A stretch of DNA of 64,000 nt from assembly GCF_027579695.1 (NCBI RefSeq), contig NC_083579.1, forward strand, positions 70,161,371-70,225,370, written 5' to 3'. Of this stretch, positions 39,662-50,827 are shown piece by piece. Both the position numbers and the translations under genes were made by a program. Position 1 is the first letter of the stretch; every line of letters begins with the position of its first letter. Origin of the DNA: Neoarius graeffei. Taxonomy: Eukaryota; Chordata; Actinopteri; Siluriformes; Ariidae. The notes beneath the pieces were generated by a model. The model was not told where the DNA came from. It saw only the letters and a list, made by a program, of their open reading frames with translations, and ran no database searches.

Positions 39662-40892
39662 CAGCGGCTAGCTGTTGGGACATGGAATGTCACTTCACTG
39701 GGGGGGAAAGAGCCTGAGCTTGTGCGGGAGGTTGAGAGGTACTGGCTAGAGATAGTCGGGCTCACCTCCATGCACAGCTTGGGCTCCGGAACCCAGCTCC
39801 TTGAGAGGGGCTGGAGACTCCACTTCTCTGGAGTCGCCCATGGTGAGCGGTGGCAGGCTGGTGTGGGCTTGCTTATAGCTCCCCAGCTCAGCCGCCATGT
39901 GTTGGAGTTTACCCCAGTGAACGAGAGGGTCACCTCTCTGCGCCTTCGGGTCGGGGAGAGGGTTCTTGCTGTTGTTTGTGCCTACGGGCCGAATAGCAGT
40001 ATAGAGTATCCAGCCTTCTTGGAGTCCCTGGGAGAGGTACTGAGAGGTGCTCAGACTGGGAACTCCATTGTTCTACTGGGGGACTTCAACGCTCACGTGG
40101 GTGGCAACAGTGACACCTGGAGGGGCGTGATTGGGAGGAACGGCCTCCCCGATCTGAACCCAAGTGGTGCTTTGTTATTGGACTTCTGTACTAGTCACGG
40201 TTTGTCCATAACAAACACCATGTTTGAGCATAGGGGTGTCCATAAGTGCGCGTGGCACCAGGACACCTTAGGTCGGAGGTCGATGATCGACTTTGTTGTC
40301 ATTTCATCTGATCTCCAGCCCTATGTCTTGGACACTCGGGTGAAGAGAGGGGCTGTGCTGTCAACTGATCACCACCTGGTGGTGTGTTGGATCTGCTGGC
40401 AGAGGAGGAAGCTGGACAGACCTGGCAGGCCCAAACGTATGGTGAGGGTCTGCTGGGAACGTCTGGCCGAGCACTCTGTCAGGGAGGTCTTTAAGTCACA
40501 CCTCCGGGAGAGCTTCTCCCAGCTTCCGAGGGAGGCAGGGGACATTGAGTCTGAGTGGACCATGTTCTCTGCCTCCATTGTTGACATGGCTGTTTGGAGC
40601 TGTGGCCACAAGGTCTCCGGTGCCTGTCATGGCGGTAATCCCCGAACCCGGTGGTGGACACCGGAAGTAAGGGATGCTGTCAAGCTGAAGGAGTTCTATC
40701 GGGCCATGTTGGCCTCTGGGACTCCTGAGGCAGCTGACGGGTATTGGCAGGCCAGGCGTGCCACAGCTCGGGCAGTTGCGGAGGCAAAAACTCGGAACTG
40801 GGAGGAGTTCGGTGAGGCCATGGAGGAGGACTATTGGTCGGCCTCGAGGAAATTCTGGCAAACCATCCGGCGCCTCAGGAGGGGGAAGCAGT
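39662..40892 (+). pseudogene. LINE polyprotein, endonuclease half
   Basis: The AP-like endonuclease starts [20 protein letters not shown]. Catalytic blocks are visible: [16 protein letters not shown], then [11 protein letters not shown] and LSTDHHLVV. The linker to RT follows ([29 protein letters not shown]). The enzyme would nick target DNA. The frame is open but ends where the L2 enters near 40893. It continues at 41917. Confidence 0.88.
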
Positions 40893-41916
40893 ACAAAAAG
40901 AACAGAGCACATTACTCCAATTCTAAGGTCCCTTCACTGGCTTCCAGTAAGCTACAGAATTGACTTTAAAGCATTGCTGCTGGTGTACAAATCTCTAAAT
41001 GGTACAGGGCCCAATTACCTCGCTGATATGTTGCAGTGGCCTAACCCAATCAGATCTATCAGATCGCAGCAGCAAAATTTACTGGTAAAACCTGTTGTTA
41101 AAACAAAGTGTGGTGAAGCAGCTTTTAGCTACTATGCAATACAGCTATGGAACCAACTCCCAGAGGACATCAAAAATGCTCCTGCTATTGGCAGCTTCAA
41201 ATCTAGACTAAAGACCAAGCTGTTTTCAGATGCTTTCTGCTAACTGATAAATATCATCATCTTTACATGTTTTAAACTTTACTTAACTTTTACAGTCTTT
41301 GCATGTTTTAAACTTTACTTAACTTTTACTCCATTTTATTCTGCTGTTTTTACTGAACTTTTACTTCATTTTATTACTTTATTTCTACTATTGTTTAATT
41401 CTCATATTATTTTTCTCTCTTCTTCCCCCTTTATTTTATGCAATTTTATTTTCTATTGTGGGGCGGCATGGTGGTGTAGTGGTTAGTGCTGTCGCCTCAC
41501 AGCAAGAAGGTCCGGGTTCGAGCCCCATGGCTGGTGAGGGCCTTTCTGTGTGGAGTTTGCATGTTCTCCCCGTGTCCACGTGGGTTTGCTCCAGTTTCCC
41601 CCACAGTCCAGAGACATGCAGGTTAGGTTAACTGGTGACTCTAAATTGACCGTAGGTGTGAGTGTGAATGGTTGTATGTGTCTATGTGTCAGCCCTGTGA
41701 TGACCTGGCGACTTGTCCAGGGTGTATCCCACCTTTCGCCCGTAGTCAGCTGGGATAGGCTCCAGCTTGTCTGCGACCCTGTAGAACAGGATAAAGTGGC
41801 TAGAGATAATGAGATGAGATTTTCTATTGTTTACTGTTTTGCCTTTACCTCTGTAAAGCACAGTGAACTGCCACTGTGTATGAAATGCGCTATATAAATA
41901 AACTTGCCTTACCTTG
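40893..41916 (+). mobile_element. L2-like LINE 3' fragment with nested SINE
   Basis: The translation [20 protein letters not shown], then ALLLVYKSLNGTGPNYLADM and LWNQLPEDIKNAP..FKSRLKTKLF is the C-terminus of L2/CR1-type LINEs. The 3' end (GAAATGCGCTATATAAATAA, then ACTTGCC repeats) closes it. It is 5'-truncated. A SINE sits in its 3' UTR. Confidence 0.85.
41460..41819 (+). mobile_element. tRNA-derived SINE, copy 10
   Basis: TSD TTTTCTATTGT (41449-41459 and 41820-41830); (GAGAT)n tail. It is nested four deep: Tc1, LINE, L2, SINE. Confidence 0.93.
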
Positions 41917-42935
41917 CCAACACTGTTTACAGTGCGGGTGGGGAGCTGTTGACCTCGACTGGGGATATTGTTGGGCAGTGGAAGGAATACTTCAAGGATC
42001 TCCTCAATCTCACCATCATGTCTTCCATTGAGGAAGCGGAGGCTGATGACTCAGAGGTGGACTCGTCCATTACACAAGCCGAAGTCACTGAGGTAGTCTG
42101 CAAGCTCCTCGGTGGCAAGGCACCGGGGGTGGATGAGATCCGCCCTGAGTATCTCAAGTCTCTGGATGTTGTGGGGCTGTCTTGGCTGACACACCTCTGC
42201 AACATCGCGTGGTGGTCGGGGACAGTGCCTCTGGAGTGGCAGACCAGGGTGGTGGTCCCTCTTTTTAAGAAAGGGGACCGGAGAGTGTGCTCCAATTATA
42301 GGGGAATCACACTTCTCAGCCTCCCCGGGAAGGTTTACTCCAGGGTACTGGAGAGGAGAATTCAGCCAATAGCCGAACCTTGGATCCAGGAGGAACAATG
42401 TGGTTTTGGTCCTGGTCGTGGAACACTGGACCAGCTCTATACCCTTCATAGGGTGCTCGAGGGTTCATGGGAGTTTGCCCAACCAGTCCACATGTGCTTT
42501 GTGGATCTGGAGAAGGCATTCGACCATGTCCCTCATGGTATCCTGTGGGGGGTGCTTCGGGAGTATGGGGTTCGGGGCTCTTTGCTAAGGGCTGTCCGGT
42601 CCCTGTACAAATGGAGCAGGAGTCTGGTTCGCATTGCTGGCAGTAAGTCAGACCTGTTCCCAGTGCATGTTGGACTCCGGCAGGGCTGCCTTTTGTCACC
42701 GGTTCTGTTCATAATTTTTATGGACAGAATTTCTAGGTGCAGCCAGGGGCCAGAGGGAATCCTGTTTGGGAACCACAGGATATCATCTCTGCTTTTTGTG
42801 GATGATGTTGTCCTGTTGGCTTCTTCAAAACAGGACCTTCAGCATGCACTGGGGCGGTTTGCAGTCGAGTGTGAAGCGGTTGGGATGAGAATCAGCACCT
42901 CCAAGTCCAAGGCCATGGTTCTCGACTGGAAAAGG
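41917..42935 (+). pseudogene. LINE polyprotein, reverse transcriptase half
   Basis: The RT palm begins LLGGKAPGVDEIRPEYLKSL; RGITLLSLPGKVYSRVLERR and EEQCGFGPGRGTLDQLYTL follow. Motif A is CFVDLEKAFDHVP, then GLRQGCLLSPVLFI, and the catalytic box is LLFVDDVVLLAS (Asp-Asp kept). It stops at AMVLDWKR, where the TSD begins; the remaining C-terminus lies inverted at 38721-39394. There is no stop in this part. Confidence 0.9.
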
Positions 42936-42965
42936 ATGTTGAAACTGAGAAATTTTATTGTTTTT

Positions 42966-42990
42966 TGAAGGGAAGGGAAGGGAAGGGAAG
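42966..42990 (+). repeat. (GGGAA)n run
   Basis: Four to five GGGAA units lie within the Tc1 scrap. Confidence 0.9.
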
Positions 42991-43012
42991 GCCTTCCTTC
43001 TTCAGCAAGACA

Positions 43013-44278
43013 ATGTCAAGTCAAGTTTATTTGTATAGCGCTTTTAACAATAAACATTGTCGCAAAGCAGCTTTACAGAATTTGAACGACTTAAAACATG
43101 AGCTAATGTTATCCCTAATCTATCCCCAATGAGCAAGCCTGTGGCAACGGTGGCAAGGAAAAACTCCCTCAGACGACATGAGGAAGAAACCTCGAGAGGA
43201 ACTAGACTCAAAAGGGAACCCATCCTCATTTGGGCAACAACAGACAACATGACTATAACATTAATGGTTTTAACATGAAGTCTGTTTCGCTGATGTTATA
43301 ACTCTTCATTGATGGAAACTTGAGTGCAAAACTGTTCATGACAACTGCAGTCCTAAAGTTGGCAAGTCGACTGTAGTCCTCAGCCATAAAAGCATTACTG
43401 TAAGTGTCCAAAACATCTTCCAAGTGCGACTTTCAACTGTCCACATGGGGCCATCCTCCACAGGAGCGATGCAATGAGACTCCAACCAGACACAGGGCAC
43501 CAGGATGGATCAGGCAGGTCCGAGGAGCAGAAGAGGTCAGCATCTCAATCCCAGGACCGACATGTAACTCAGAGGGACAGACTGGGGGGGAAGAGAGAGA
43601 AAACACAAGTTGTTAGGTATGCCCAGTGTCACCTGAATAAGTAGGAGCAGTATACATATTGCACTGAGTACAGGCAGGGACTCCGGCAACTAACTATGAC
43701 AGCATAACTAAAAGGGGAGAGCCAGAAGGTAACACAGGCATGAGGGAGCCCCGGGACATAAAGCAGCCAGCCACTACACCGTCAACAAACTCAAGTGAGC
43801 AAGCGAGTGGGGGACTGACAGCATCCATACATCCCAGTTTACCAAAACACTATGTCTGAGGACCCTCCAGATCTACTCCTTTACCTCAAGCACCATTAAC
43901 AAAAGGTTTGACTAAATAGATATGTTTTCAGCCTAGACTTAAACACTGAGACTGTGTCTGATTCCTGAACATTACTTGGAAGGCTGTTCCATAACTGTGG
44001 GGCTTTGTAAGAAAAGGCTCTGCCCCCTGATGTAGCCTTCACTAAACGAGGTACCAGCAGATAGCCTGCACCTTTTGATCTAAGTAGGCGTGGTGGGTCA
44101 TAGAGGACCAGAAGTTCACTCAGGTACTGTGGTGCGAGACCATTCAGTGCTTTAAAGGTCAATAGTAGTATTTTATACGAATACGAAATTTGATTGGGAG
44201 CCAATGCAGTGTGGATAAGACAGGGGTGATGTGGTCATATTTTCTAGTTCTAGTAAGGACTCTTGCTGCTACCTTTTT
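43013..44278 (-). mobile_element. L2-like LINE 3' part
   Basis: On the minus strand, HITPVLSTLHWLPIKFRIRI precedes ILLLTFKALNGLAPQYLSEL, then GGRAFSYKAPQLWNSLPSNV and FKSRLKTYLFSQTFC with a stop near 43896. A long 3' UTR ends CTTTGCGACAATGTTTATTG and TTAAAAGCGCTATACAAATA, then ACTTGACTTGAC. It is 5'-truncated; no RT core. It belongs to another subfamily than the L2 at 40.9 kb. Confidence 0.88.
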
Positions 44279-44519
44279 TGTACTTTGTCCCAACCTTTTT
44301 GGAATCGGGGTTATACAACAACACTCCAGGTTGTGAGATATTGCTGAAACGCAGTTTCTCTGCTGCTCATGGTTAAGCTGCAGCCCAAATATCAGGTCAA
44401 CTATCAAATATAGTCCATACAATGTTGTGGCCAAACTGGTGAGTTGGCAAAAACTTTGCAATTTTGCCAAATTATGTGAAACATAATAGGCTGAGTTTAC
44501 TAAAATTCTAAATTGTTTC

Positions 44520-45982
44520 CAACCCCAATTCCAAAAAAAGTGGGGACAAAGTACAAATTGTAAATAAAAACGGAATGCAATAATTTACAAATCTCAAAAA
44601 CTGATACTGTATTCACAGTAGAACATAGACAACATATCAAATGTCGAAAGTGAGACATTTTGAAATTTCATGCCAAATATTGGCTCATTTGAAATTTCAT
44701 GACAGCAACACATCTCAAAAAAGTTGGGACGGGGCATTAAGAGGCTGGACAAGTTAAAGGTACAAAAAAGGAACAGCTGGAGGACCAAATTACAACTCAT
44801 TAGGTCAATTGGCAATAGGTCATTAACATGACTGGGTATAAAAAGAGCATCTTGGAGTGGCAGCGGCTCTCAGAAGTAAAGATGGTTAGAGGATCACCAA
44901 TCCCCCAATTCTGCGCCGACAAATAGTGGAGCAATATCAGAAAGTAGTTCGACAGTGTAAAATTGCAAAGAGTTTGAACATATCATCATCTACAGTGCAT
45001 AATATCATCAAAAGATTCAGAGAATCTGGAAGAATCTCTGTGCGTAAGGGTCAAGGCCGGAAAACCATACTGGGTGCCCCTGATCTTCGGGCCCTCAGAC
45101 GGCACTGCATCACATACAGGCATGCTTCTGTATTGGAAATCACAAAATGGGCTCAGGAATATTTCCAGAGAACATTATCTGTGAACACAATTCACCGTGC
45201 CATCCGCCGTTGCCAGCTAAAACTCTATAGTTCAAAGAAGAAGCCGTATCTAAACATGATCCAGAAGCGCAGACGTCTTCTCTGGGCCAAGGCTCATTTA
45301 AAATGGACTGTGGCAAAGTGGAAAACTGTTCTGTGGTCAGACGAATCAAAATTTGAAGTTCTTTATGGAAATCAGGGACGCCGTGTCATTCGGACTAAAG
45401 AGGAGAAGGACGACCCAAGTTGTTATCAGCGCTCAGTTCAGAAGCCTGCATCTCTGATGGTATGGGGTTGCATTAGTGCGTGTGGCGTGGGCAGCTTACA
45501 CATCTGGAAAGACACCATCAATGCTGAAAGGTATATCCAGGTTCTAGAGCAACATATGCTCCCATCCAGACGACGTCTCTTTCAGGGAAGACCTTGCATT
45601 TTCCAACATGACAATGCCAAACCACATACTGCATCAATTACAGCATCATGGCTGCGTAGAAGAAGGGTCCAGGTACTGAACTGGCCAGGCTGCAGTCCAG
45701 ATCTTTCACCCATAGAAAACATTTGGCGCATCATAAAACGGAAGATACGACAAAAAAGACCTAAGACAGTTGAGCAACTAGAATCCACATTAGACAAGAA
45801 TGGGTTAACATTCCTATCCCTAAATTTGAGCAACTTGTCTCCTCAGACCCCAGACATTTACAGACTGTTGTAAAGAGAAAAGGGGATGTCTCACAGTGGT
45901 AAACATGGCCTTGTCCCAACTTTGAGATGTGTTGTCATGAAATTTAAAATCACCTAATTTTTCTCTTTAAATGATACATTTT
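44520..45982 (+). mobile_element. Tc1-type transposon, family A copy 3, 3'-truncated
   Basis: The left TIR CAACCCCAATTCCAAAAAAA is present; the right end is lost after TTAAATGATACATTTT (45982). 45983-46594 shows no gene. Confidence 0.9.
44882..45902 (+). pseudogene. Tc1 transposase, family A copy 3, two frameshifts
   Basis: The ATG region (44882) reads [14 protein letters not shown], stop: a 1-bp loss in the CCCC run compared with copy 2. The main frame is open from 44926 through [40 protein letters not shown] and SPIENIW (DD34E intact). A second 1-bp loss at about 45786 changes the last 30 residues. Confidence 0.9.
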
Positions 45983-46722
45983 ACTTTACAGTTCTCTTCA
46001 TGAACATATTAGGAATGCAACCAAATATGAATCCATTCTTCAGAATGAGACAATATGTGTAGGGTTCAAAACACCTACACATACAGATTTTTTTTTTTTG
46101 AAAGCTTTCTCCTACAGGGCTTCTAGTCAAGATGAGACGTATGTGTCATATGAGTCTCACAGTCATGCAGGCAGGTGGTTTTTACTTTCATGTGGGGAAG
46201 TGGTGAGATACAAAAACTAGTGGCTATGAGTTAACAGTCAGATATGTAACTTGTGGGATAAGAAAGTACCACAGTCGTAAAATTCACTGCAAGTGAGCGC
46301 ATTTAGAGCGTTCAGAAATTCATATATTTTACATTTTGGGAAAGAGAACCAACTAATATCATGAGGAGGTAAAAACGAAAATAATAACTGTGTTAATAAT
46401 GGTAATAACTGCCAAGCCACCTGAGGTGATTATCGAGAAATAGTCTGAATTTCTTGACCAATCAGCATGCATGATTTTCTGTAATCACCTGAGTATTTAT
46501 ACTAAAGCTGATTAACTGTCAGAGCCACAGTGTACAGACCAAGCATGCAATGCTGACATGTTTGCATTTTAATTGCCACGCCCATGCCCAAGTACAGACA
46601 GGGAAAATAAGCATTGAACGCATCAACGTTTTTCTCAATAAATATATTTCTGATGGGGCTACTGACATGAAATTTTCACCAGATGTCAGTAACAACCCAA
46701 GTAATTCACACATACAAAGAAA

Positions 46723-47400
46723 TCAAAACATATATGTCCATAAATTAAGTGTAATAAAGTGGAATGACACAGGGAATAAATATTGAACACACTTTCTGAA
46801 ATTTATTGAATATTTAGTCGAAAAGCCTTTGTTGGTAATGACAGCTTCAAGACGCCTCCTGTATGGAGAAACTAGTTGCATGCATTGCTCAGGTGTGATT
46901 TGGCCCGTTCTTCCACACAAACTGTCTTCAAATCTTGAAGGTTCCGGGGGCCTCTTCTATGAACTCTGATCTTCAGTTCTTTCCATAGATTTTCAATTGG
47001 ATTCAAGTCGGGTGATTGACTGGGCCGTTCTAGCAGCTTTATTTTCTTTCTCTGAAACCAATTCAGAGTTCCCTTGGCTGTGTGTTTGGGATCAGTGTCT
47101 TGCTGAAATGTCCACCCTCGTTTCATCTCCAGCATCCTGGTAGATGGCAGCAGATTCTTATCAAGAATGTCTTGGTACATTTCTCCATTCATCCTTTCTT
47201 CAATTATATGAAGTCTGCCAGTTCCATATGCTGAAAAACAGCCCCACACCATGATGTTCCAACCTCCAAACTTTACTGTTGGTATGGTGTTTTTGGGGTG
47301 ATGTGCAGTGCCATTTCTCCTCCAAACATAGTGTGTGCTATGACATCCAAAGAGTTCAATTTTGGTCTCATCTGACCAGACTATATTCTCTGTATTTCAT
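46723..47400 (-). pseudogene. Tc1 transposase C-terminal part, family E
   Basis: The minus strand reads [20 protein letters not shown], then [19 protein letters not shown] and [15 protein letters not shown], giving the second Asp and the Glu of DDE. The region near 47340-47395 ([11 protein letters not shown]-like) is out of frame. The N-terminal DNA-binding domains are missing, replaced by family B sequence. Confidence 0.85.
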
Positions 47401-47517
47401 AGGCTTGTCCAAATGTTGTGCAGCAAACTTTAAATGAGCTTCAACATGCTTTTGCTTCAGCAATGGAGTCTAGCGTGGTGAGCATGCATAGAGGCCATGG
47501 CGGTTGAGTGCATTACT

Positions 47518-47901
47518 TATTGTGAATTATACCAGCGAATTCTAAAGGAAAATGTCAGGACATCTGTCCATGAACTGAATCTCAAGAGAAGGTGGGTCAT
47601 GCAGCAAGACAACGACCCTAAGCACACAAGTTGTTCTACCAAAGAATGGTTAAAGAAGAATAAAGTTAATGTTCTGGAATGGCCAAGTCAAAGTCCTGAC
47701 CTTAATCCAATCGAAATGTTGTGGAAGGACCTGAAGCAAGCAATTCATGTGAGGAAACCCACCAACATCCCGGAGTTGATGCTGTTCTGTACGGAGGAAC
47801 GGGCTAAAATTCCTCCAAGCCGGTGTGCAGGATTGATCAACAGTTACCGGAAACGTTTAGTTGCAGTTATTGCTGCACAAGGGGGTCACATCAGATACTG
47901 A
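47518..47901 (+). pseudogene. Tc1 transposase C-terminal part, family B
   Basis: ELYQRILKENVRTSVHELNL, then VMQQDNDPKHTSCSTKEW and [15 protein letters not shown]. Unlike the copy at 31-32 kb, it still has the catalytic Glu. Its 5' half is absent. Confidence 0.88.
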
Positions 47902-48364
47902 AAGCAAAGGTTCACATACTTCTGCCACTGACAGATATGTAATATTGGATCATTTTCCTCAATAAATAAATGACCAAGTATAATATTTTTGTCTCATTTG
48001 TTTAACTGGGTTCTCTTTATCTACTTTTAGGACTTGTGTGAAATTCTGATGATGTTTTAGGTCATATTTATGCAGAAATATAGAAAATTCTAAAGGGTTC
48101 ACAAACTTTCGAGCACCACTGTATAAGTTTTGATTTCTTTGCATGTGTGAATTACTTGGGTTGTTACCGACATCTGGTGAAAATTTAATGTTAATAGCCA
48201 CAGGAAAATGTTGACGCATTCAATACTTATTTTCCCTGCTGTATACAGATATTTGAAACAATAAATCAATTTCACACTACCTTATTCCACAATAAATAAG
48301 CATCTAATACTAAATTACATTCAACTGCATAGTAACTGTTTTACTCCATTTCCTTTCTTTACAG

Positions 48365-49451
48365 GCTGTCTACAGAGACGGATGATGATAACTACCTGTA
48401 TAATGACACCTTCGATGAATCTGCTGAATTGTGTGAATTCAAAAGCAACTTTGAACATGAAGTGACATACCAAATTTACTCTTTCATTTGTGCACTTGGA
48501 CTACTGGGCAATATTCTAGTCCTTGTCACATATGCGTTTTATAAAAAAGCCAAGACCATGACAGATGATTTTCTAGTAAACGTGGCTGTGGCAGATCTCC
48601 TGTTTGTTCTTGCCTTGCCTCTGATCATATATAATGAGCAGAATAATTGGCAAATGGGTAATTTGGCTTGTAAGGTACTACGAGGAAGCTACAGCATGAA
48701 CCTGTACAGCAGTTTGCTCCTGTTGGCTTGCATCAGCGGAGACCGCTATGTTGCCATTGTGAAAGCGAGGCGTTCATTTGGAACTCGCTCCAGAGCCCAG
48801 ATATTCAGTCCTCTCATCTGCATAATAATATGGCTATTTGCTCTCATGTTATCTATGCCAACATTCATATACTCCGAGCTAGAAAAGGAGTATGTTAATG
48901 GAACGCAAGAAATCGACTGCGGCTTGACATTTGAGACAAATAACAAAGCAGAAGTGATGAAAATCCTCCTGCCGAGCATGCAAATGTGTGTGGGTTTCTT
49001 CATACCTCTGCTGGTGATGGGTTTCTGCTACTGCAGCATCATTTTCACTCTACTCAGAGTACAAAATTACCAAAGGCACAAGGCAGTGCGCGTGGTTCTG
49101 GCTGTAGTTCTGGTGTTCATCCTCTGTCATTTGCCCTATAACGTCACGCTGCTGATCCACACTACTCGGCTGTTCAAACTGAGAGGCTGCAAAGCAGAAA
49201 AGAACATCCACTTCGCTTTATCTGTGACCAGAAGTGTGGCGTATCTCCACTGCTGCCTCAATCCCATCCTTTACGCCTTCATCGGAGTCAAGTTCAGGAA
49301 CAATTTCTGTCAGCTCGTTGAGGATGTGTGGTGCTTTGGGAAGAAATACTTCTACTCCAGACCATCCTCTCAGCAAACTTCAGAACTGTACATTTCTGCA
49401 CACAAGTCCATCACTGCAGCAAATTTTGAAAACTCTTCATTTATAATGTGA
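48365..49451 (+). CDS. ccr6: C-C chemokine receptor, CCR6-like, main exon
   Basis: This is a seven-transmembrane class A receptor for chemokines (CCL20 for mammalian CCR6), acting at the plasma membrane of leukocytes through Gi. A strong acceptor (TTTCCTTTCTTTACAG) precedes 48365. The tail of the N-terminus is acidic with Tyr (TDDDNYLYNDTFDE), a likely sulfation zone with an NDT glycosylation site. TM1 has GLLGNILV, TM2 VADLLFVLALP; DRY occurs as GDRYVAIV after TM3; TM7 has LNPILYAFIG. Conserved extracellular Cys are in ELCEF, NLACKVL, EIDCGL and LRGCKAEK. RHKAVRVVLAVVLVFILCHL, LHCCLNPILYAF and the SQQTSE..SSFIM tail resemble CCR6 more than other CCRs. The frame is clean to TGA 49449-49451. 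Confidence 0.93.
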
Positions 49452-49495
49452 GGTGTAGCAGGGAACAGAACATTCAGCCTTTTCTTGTTTGTGCA

Positions 49496-49501
49496 AATAA
49501 A
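49496..49501 (+). promoter_or_regulatory. Polyadenylation signal, candidate for ccr6
   Basis: AATAAA begins 45 bases after the stop codon. If used it gives a very short 3' UTR; 49502-50040 holds no other recognisable feature. Confidence 0.5.
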
Positions 49502-50039
49502 TCTACATTTATGCTTTTATTTGGTACTTAAAGTCGTACTGAATCTTTGAGATCACCGGCGATTTGTCTGTACTAAGTCTCAGTGATTTTAATACATGTA
49601 GATAGTCATGTTGATTTTATTTTAGGGTTTTATGCCACAAAAGACGGTCTGAACCAACCATGATGGACACTGTGCCAAGTGGGATTCCTGATCTGGATAT
49701 TTTACCTGTTTCGAATGAGTTTTTCTTTCGCTGTTAAGTGTGAATATTTCTTACAGCAGTAGACTACTTGCTTTAGGAGTTTGTTTTTTCCTGTTAAAAA
49801 TATCTCTCTACCATCATACTGAAACCACATTGCTTTTGGACATACTGTATATGTGTGGTAGCCTGGAAAAACCCTTCAGACGGTGAAATTTTGACATGTA
49901 AGTTTATATGTAGCTCAGGAAACTACACACTTTCCGCAGTTGAAATCGGTGTATTGAAGTGAGGTTCTAGGATTTTAAAGTCTGGTCACTGCCAAATTTA
50001 AACAAGTGTTGCCAGGCAAAACAAACCTCACTCGGCAGC

Positions 50040-50545
50040 ACTTATTTTATACCTATATGTTGACAATGGTAATATTTCTCAATCATCAGCTGTCAGGTTA
50101 TAGTCCTATGAAAATCCATGACCTTGAGTTTGACATTTCAAGGTCACTCAAGGTCAAAGATCATGGTGCCAAATGAAAGCCCATATGGCATTTCCTATAA
50201 GTTGATAATGGTAAACATCTGTCTACCATCAACCGTTTTCAAGGTACAGCCCTCTGAAAATCCATGACATTGAGTTTGACCTTCCAAGGTCACTCAGGGT
50301 CAGAGATCATGGTGCCAAATGAAAGGCCATATTGGAGTTCCTATATGCTCATAGGAGTAAACATTTGTCTATCAGCAACCGTTTTTGAGTTATAATGGAA
50401 AGTATGTTATTTTGACCGAAAGGTTGACCTTTCCGCTGACTTTGACTTTCACCTTGACCCGATTACCCCCAAAATGCAATCAGGTAATCTATGGACCACT
50501 GCCCACCTACCCTGAAAATTTGAAGTCAATTGGTGCAACCGTCTA
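50040..50545 (+). repeat. Tandem repeat, about 150-bp units
   Basis: TGAAAATCCATGACCTTGAG / TGAAAATCCATGACATTGAG and CAAGGTCACTCA.GGTCA.AGATCATGGTGCC recur at about 50107 and 50257. A third unit is partial. It ends at a (CA)n run. Confidence 0.75.
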
Positions 50546-50560
50546 GATGCTAGATTGTTA

Positions 50561-50561
<1 letters not shown>

Positions 50562-50622
<61 letters not shown>
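50562..50622. repeat. (CA)n microsatellite
   Basis: CA repeats with one interruption. The open frames here are artefacts. Confidence 0.97.
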
Positions 50623-50625
<3 letters not shown>

Positions 50626-50827
50626 AATGAAGAGTCGTGCGGAACACAATACTTGCGAAAATCACAAAGAAACAGTCGTTATGGTGATTAGGTGTTTTTA
50701 CAAGATTTGACCTTGGTGACTTTGACCTTTGACCTTGACCCACCAAAAAGTAATGATGTCTTTGTGTGACCCTAGTGAGTTGTCCTGTGTATTTTGGTGA
50801 AGAATGAACACAGTCGAGGTGAGAATA

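Larger units (their letters stand above)
38721..42935 (-). mobile_element. Non-LTR LINE with 5' inversion (twin priming)
   Basis: The 11-bp TSD ATGTTGAAACT lies at 38710-38720 and 42936-42946. On the minus strand 39394-38721 holds the RT C-terminus (AMVLDRKRVACPL, FKYLRILFTSEGRM, HIERNQLRWLGHLFQMPPGR) and a GAGATGAGAT-type tail. On the plus strand 39395-42935 holds the 5' UTR, endonuclease and RT up to AMVLDWKR. The two 5' ends meet at about 39394. This is the layout expected when a LINE is primed at both nicks. An L2 with a SINE is nested in the inverted part. Confidence 0.9.
38589..44313 (+). mobile_element. Tc1-type element, family D, split by retroelements
   Basis: The left end CAACCCCAATTCCAAAAAAG (38589-38720) and right end CCTTTTTGGAATCGGGGTTA (to 44313) are TA-flanked. 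A middle scrap (42947-43012) reads GAGAAATTTTATTG and then TTCAGCAAGACAATG, the second-Asp region of a Tc1 transposase. A twin-primed LINE (38721-42935) and an L2 (about 43013-44278) split it; parts of the original element are deleted. Confidence 0.8.
46595..48242 (-). mobile_element. Tc1-type element, family E, chimeric with a family B fragment
   Basis: Ends CAGACAGGGAAAATAAGCAT and TACTTATTTTCCCTGCTG are inverted and TA-flanked; CATCTGGTGAAAATTT-type inner repeats lie near both. The middle (about 47518-48122) is the 3' half of a family B Tc1 in + orientation, including its TIR. Confidence 0.85.
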
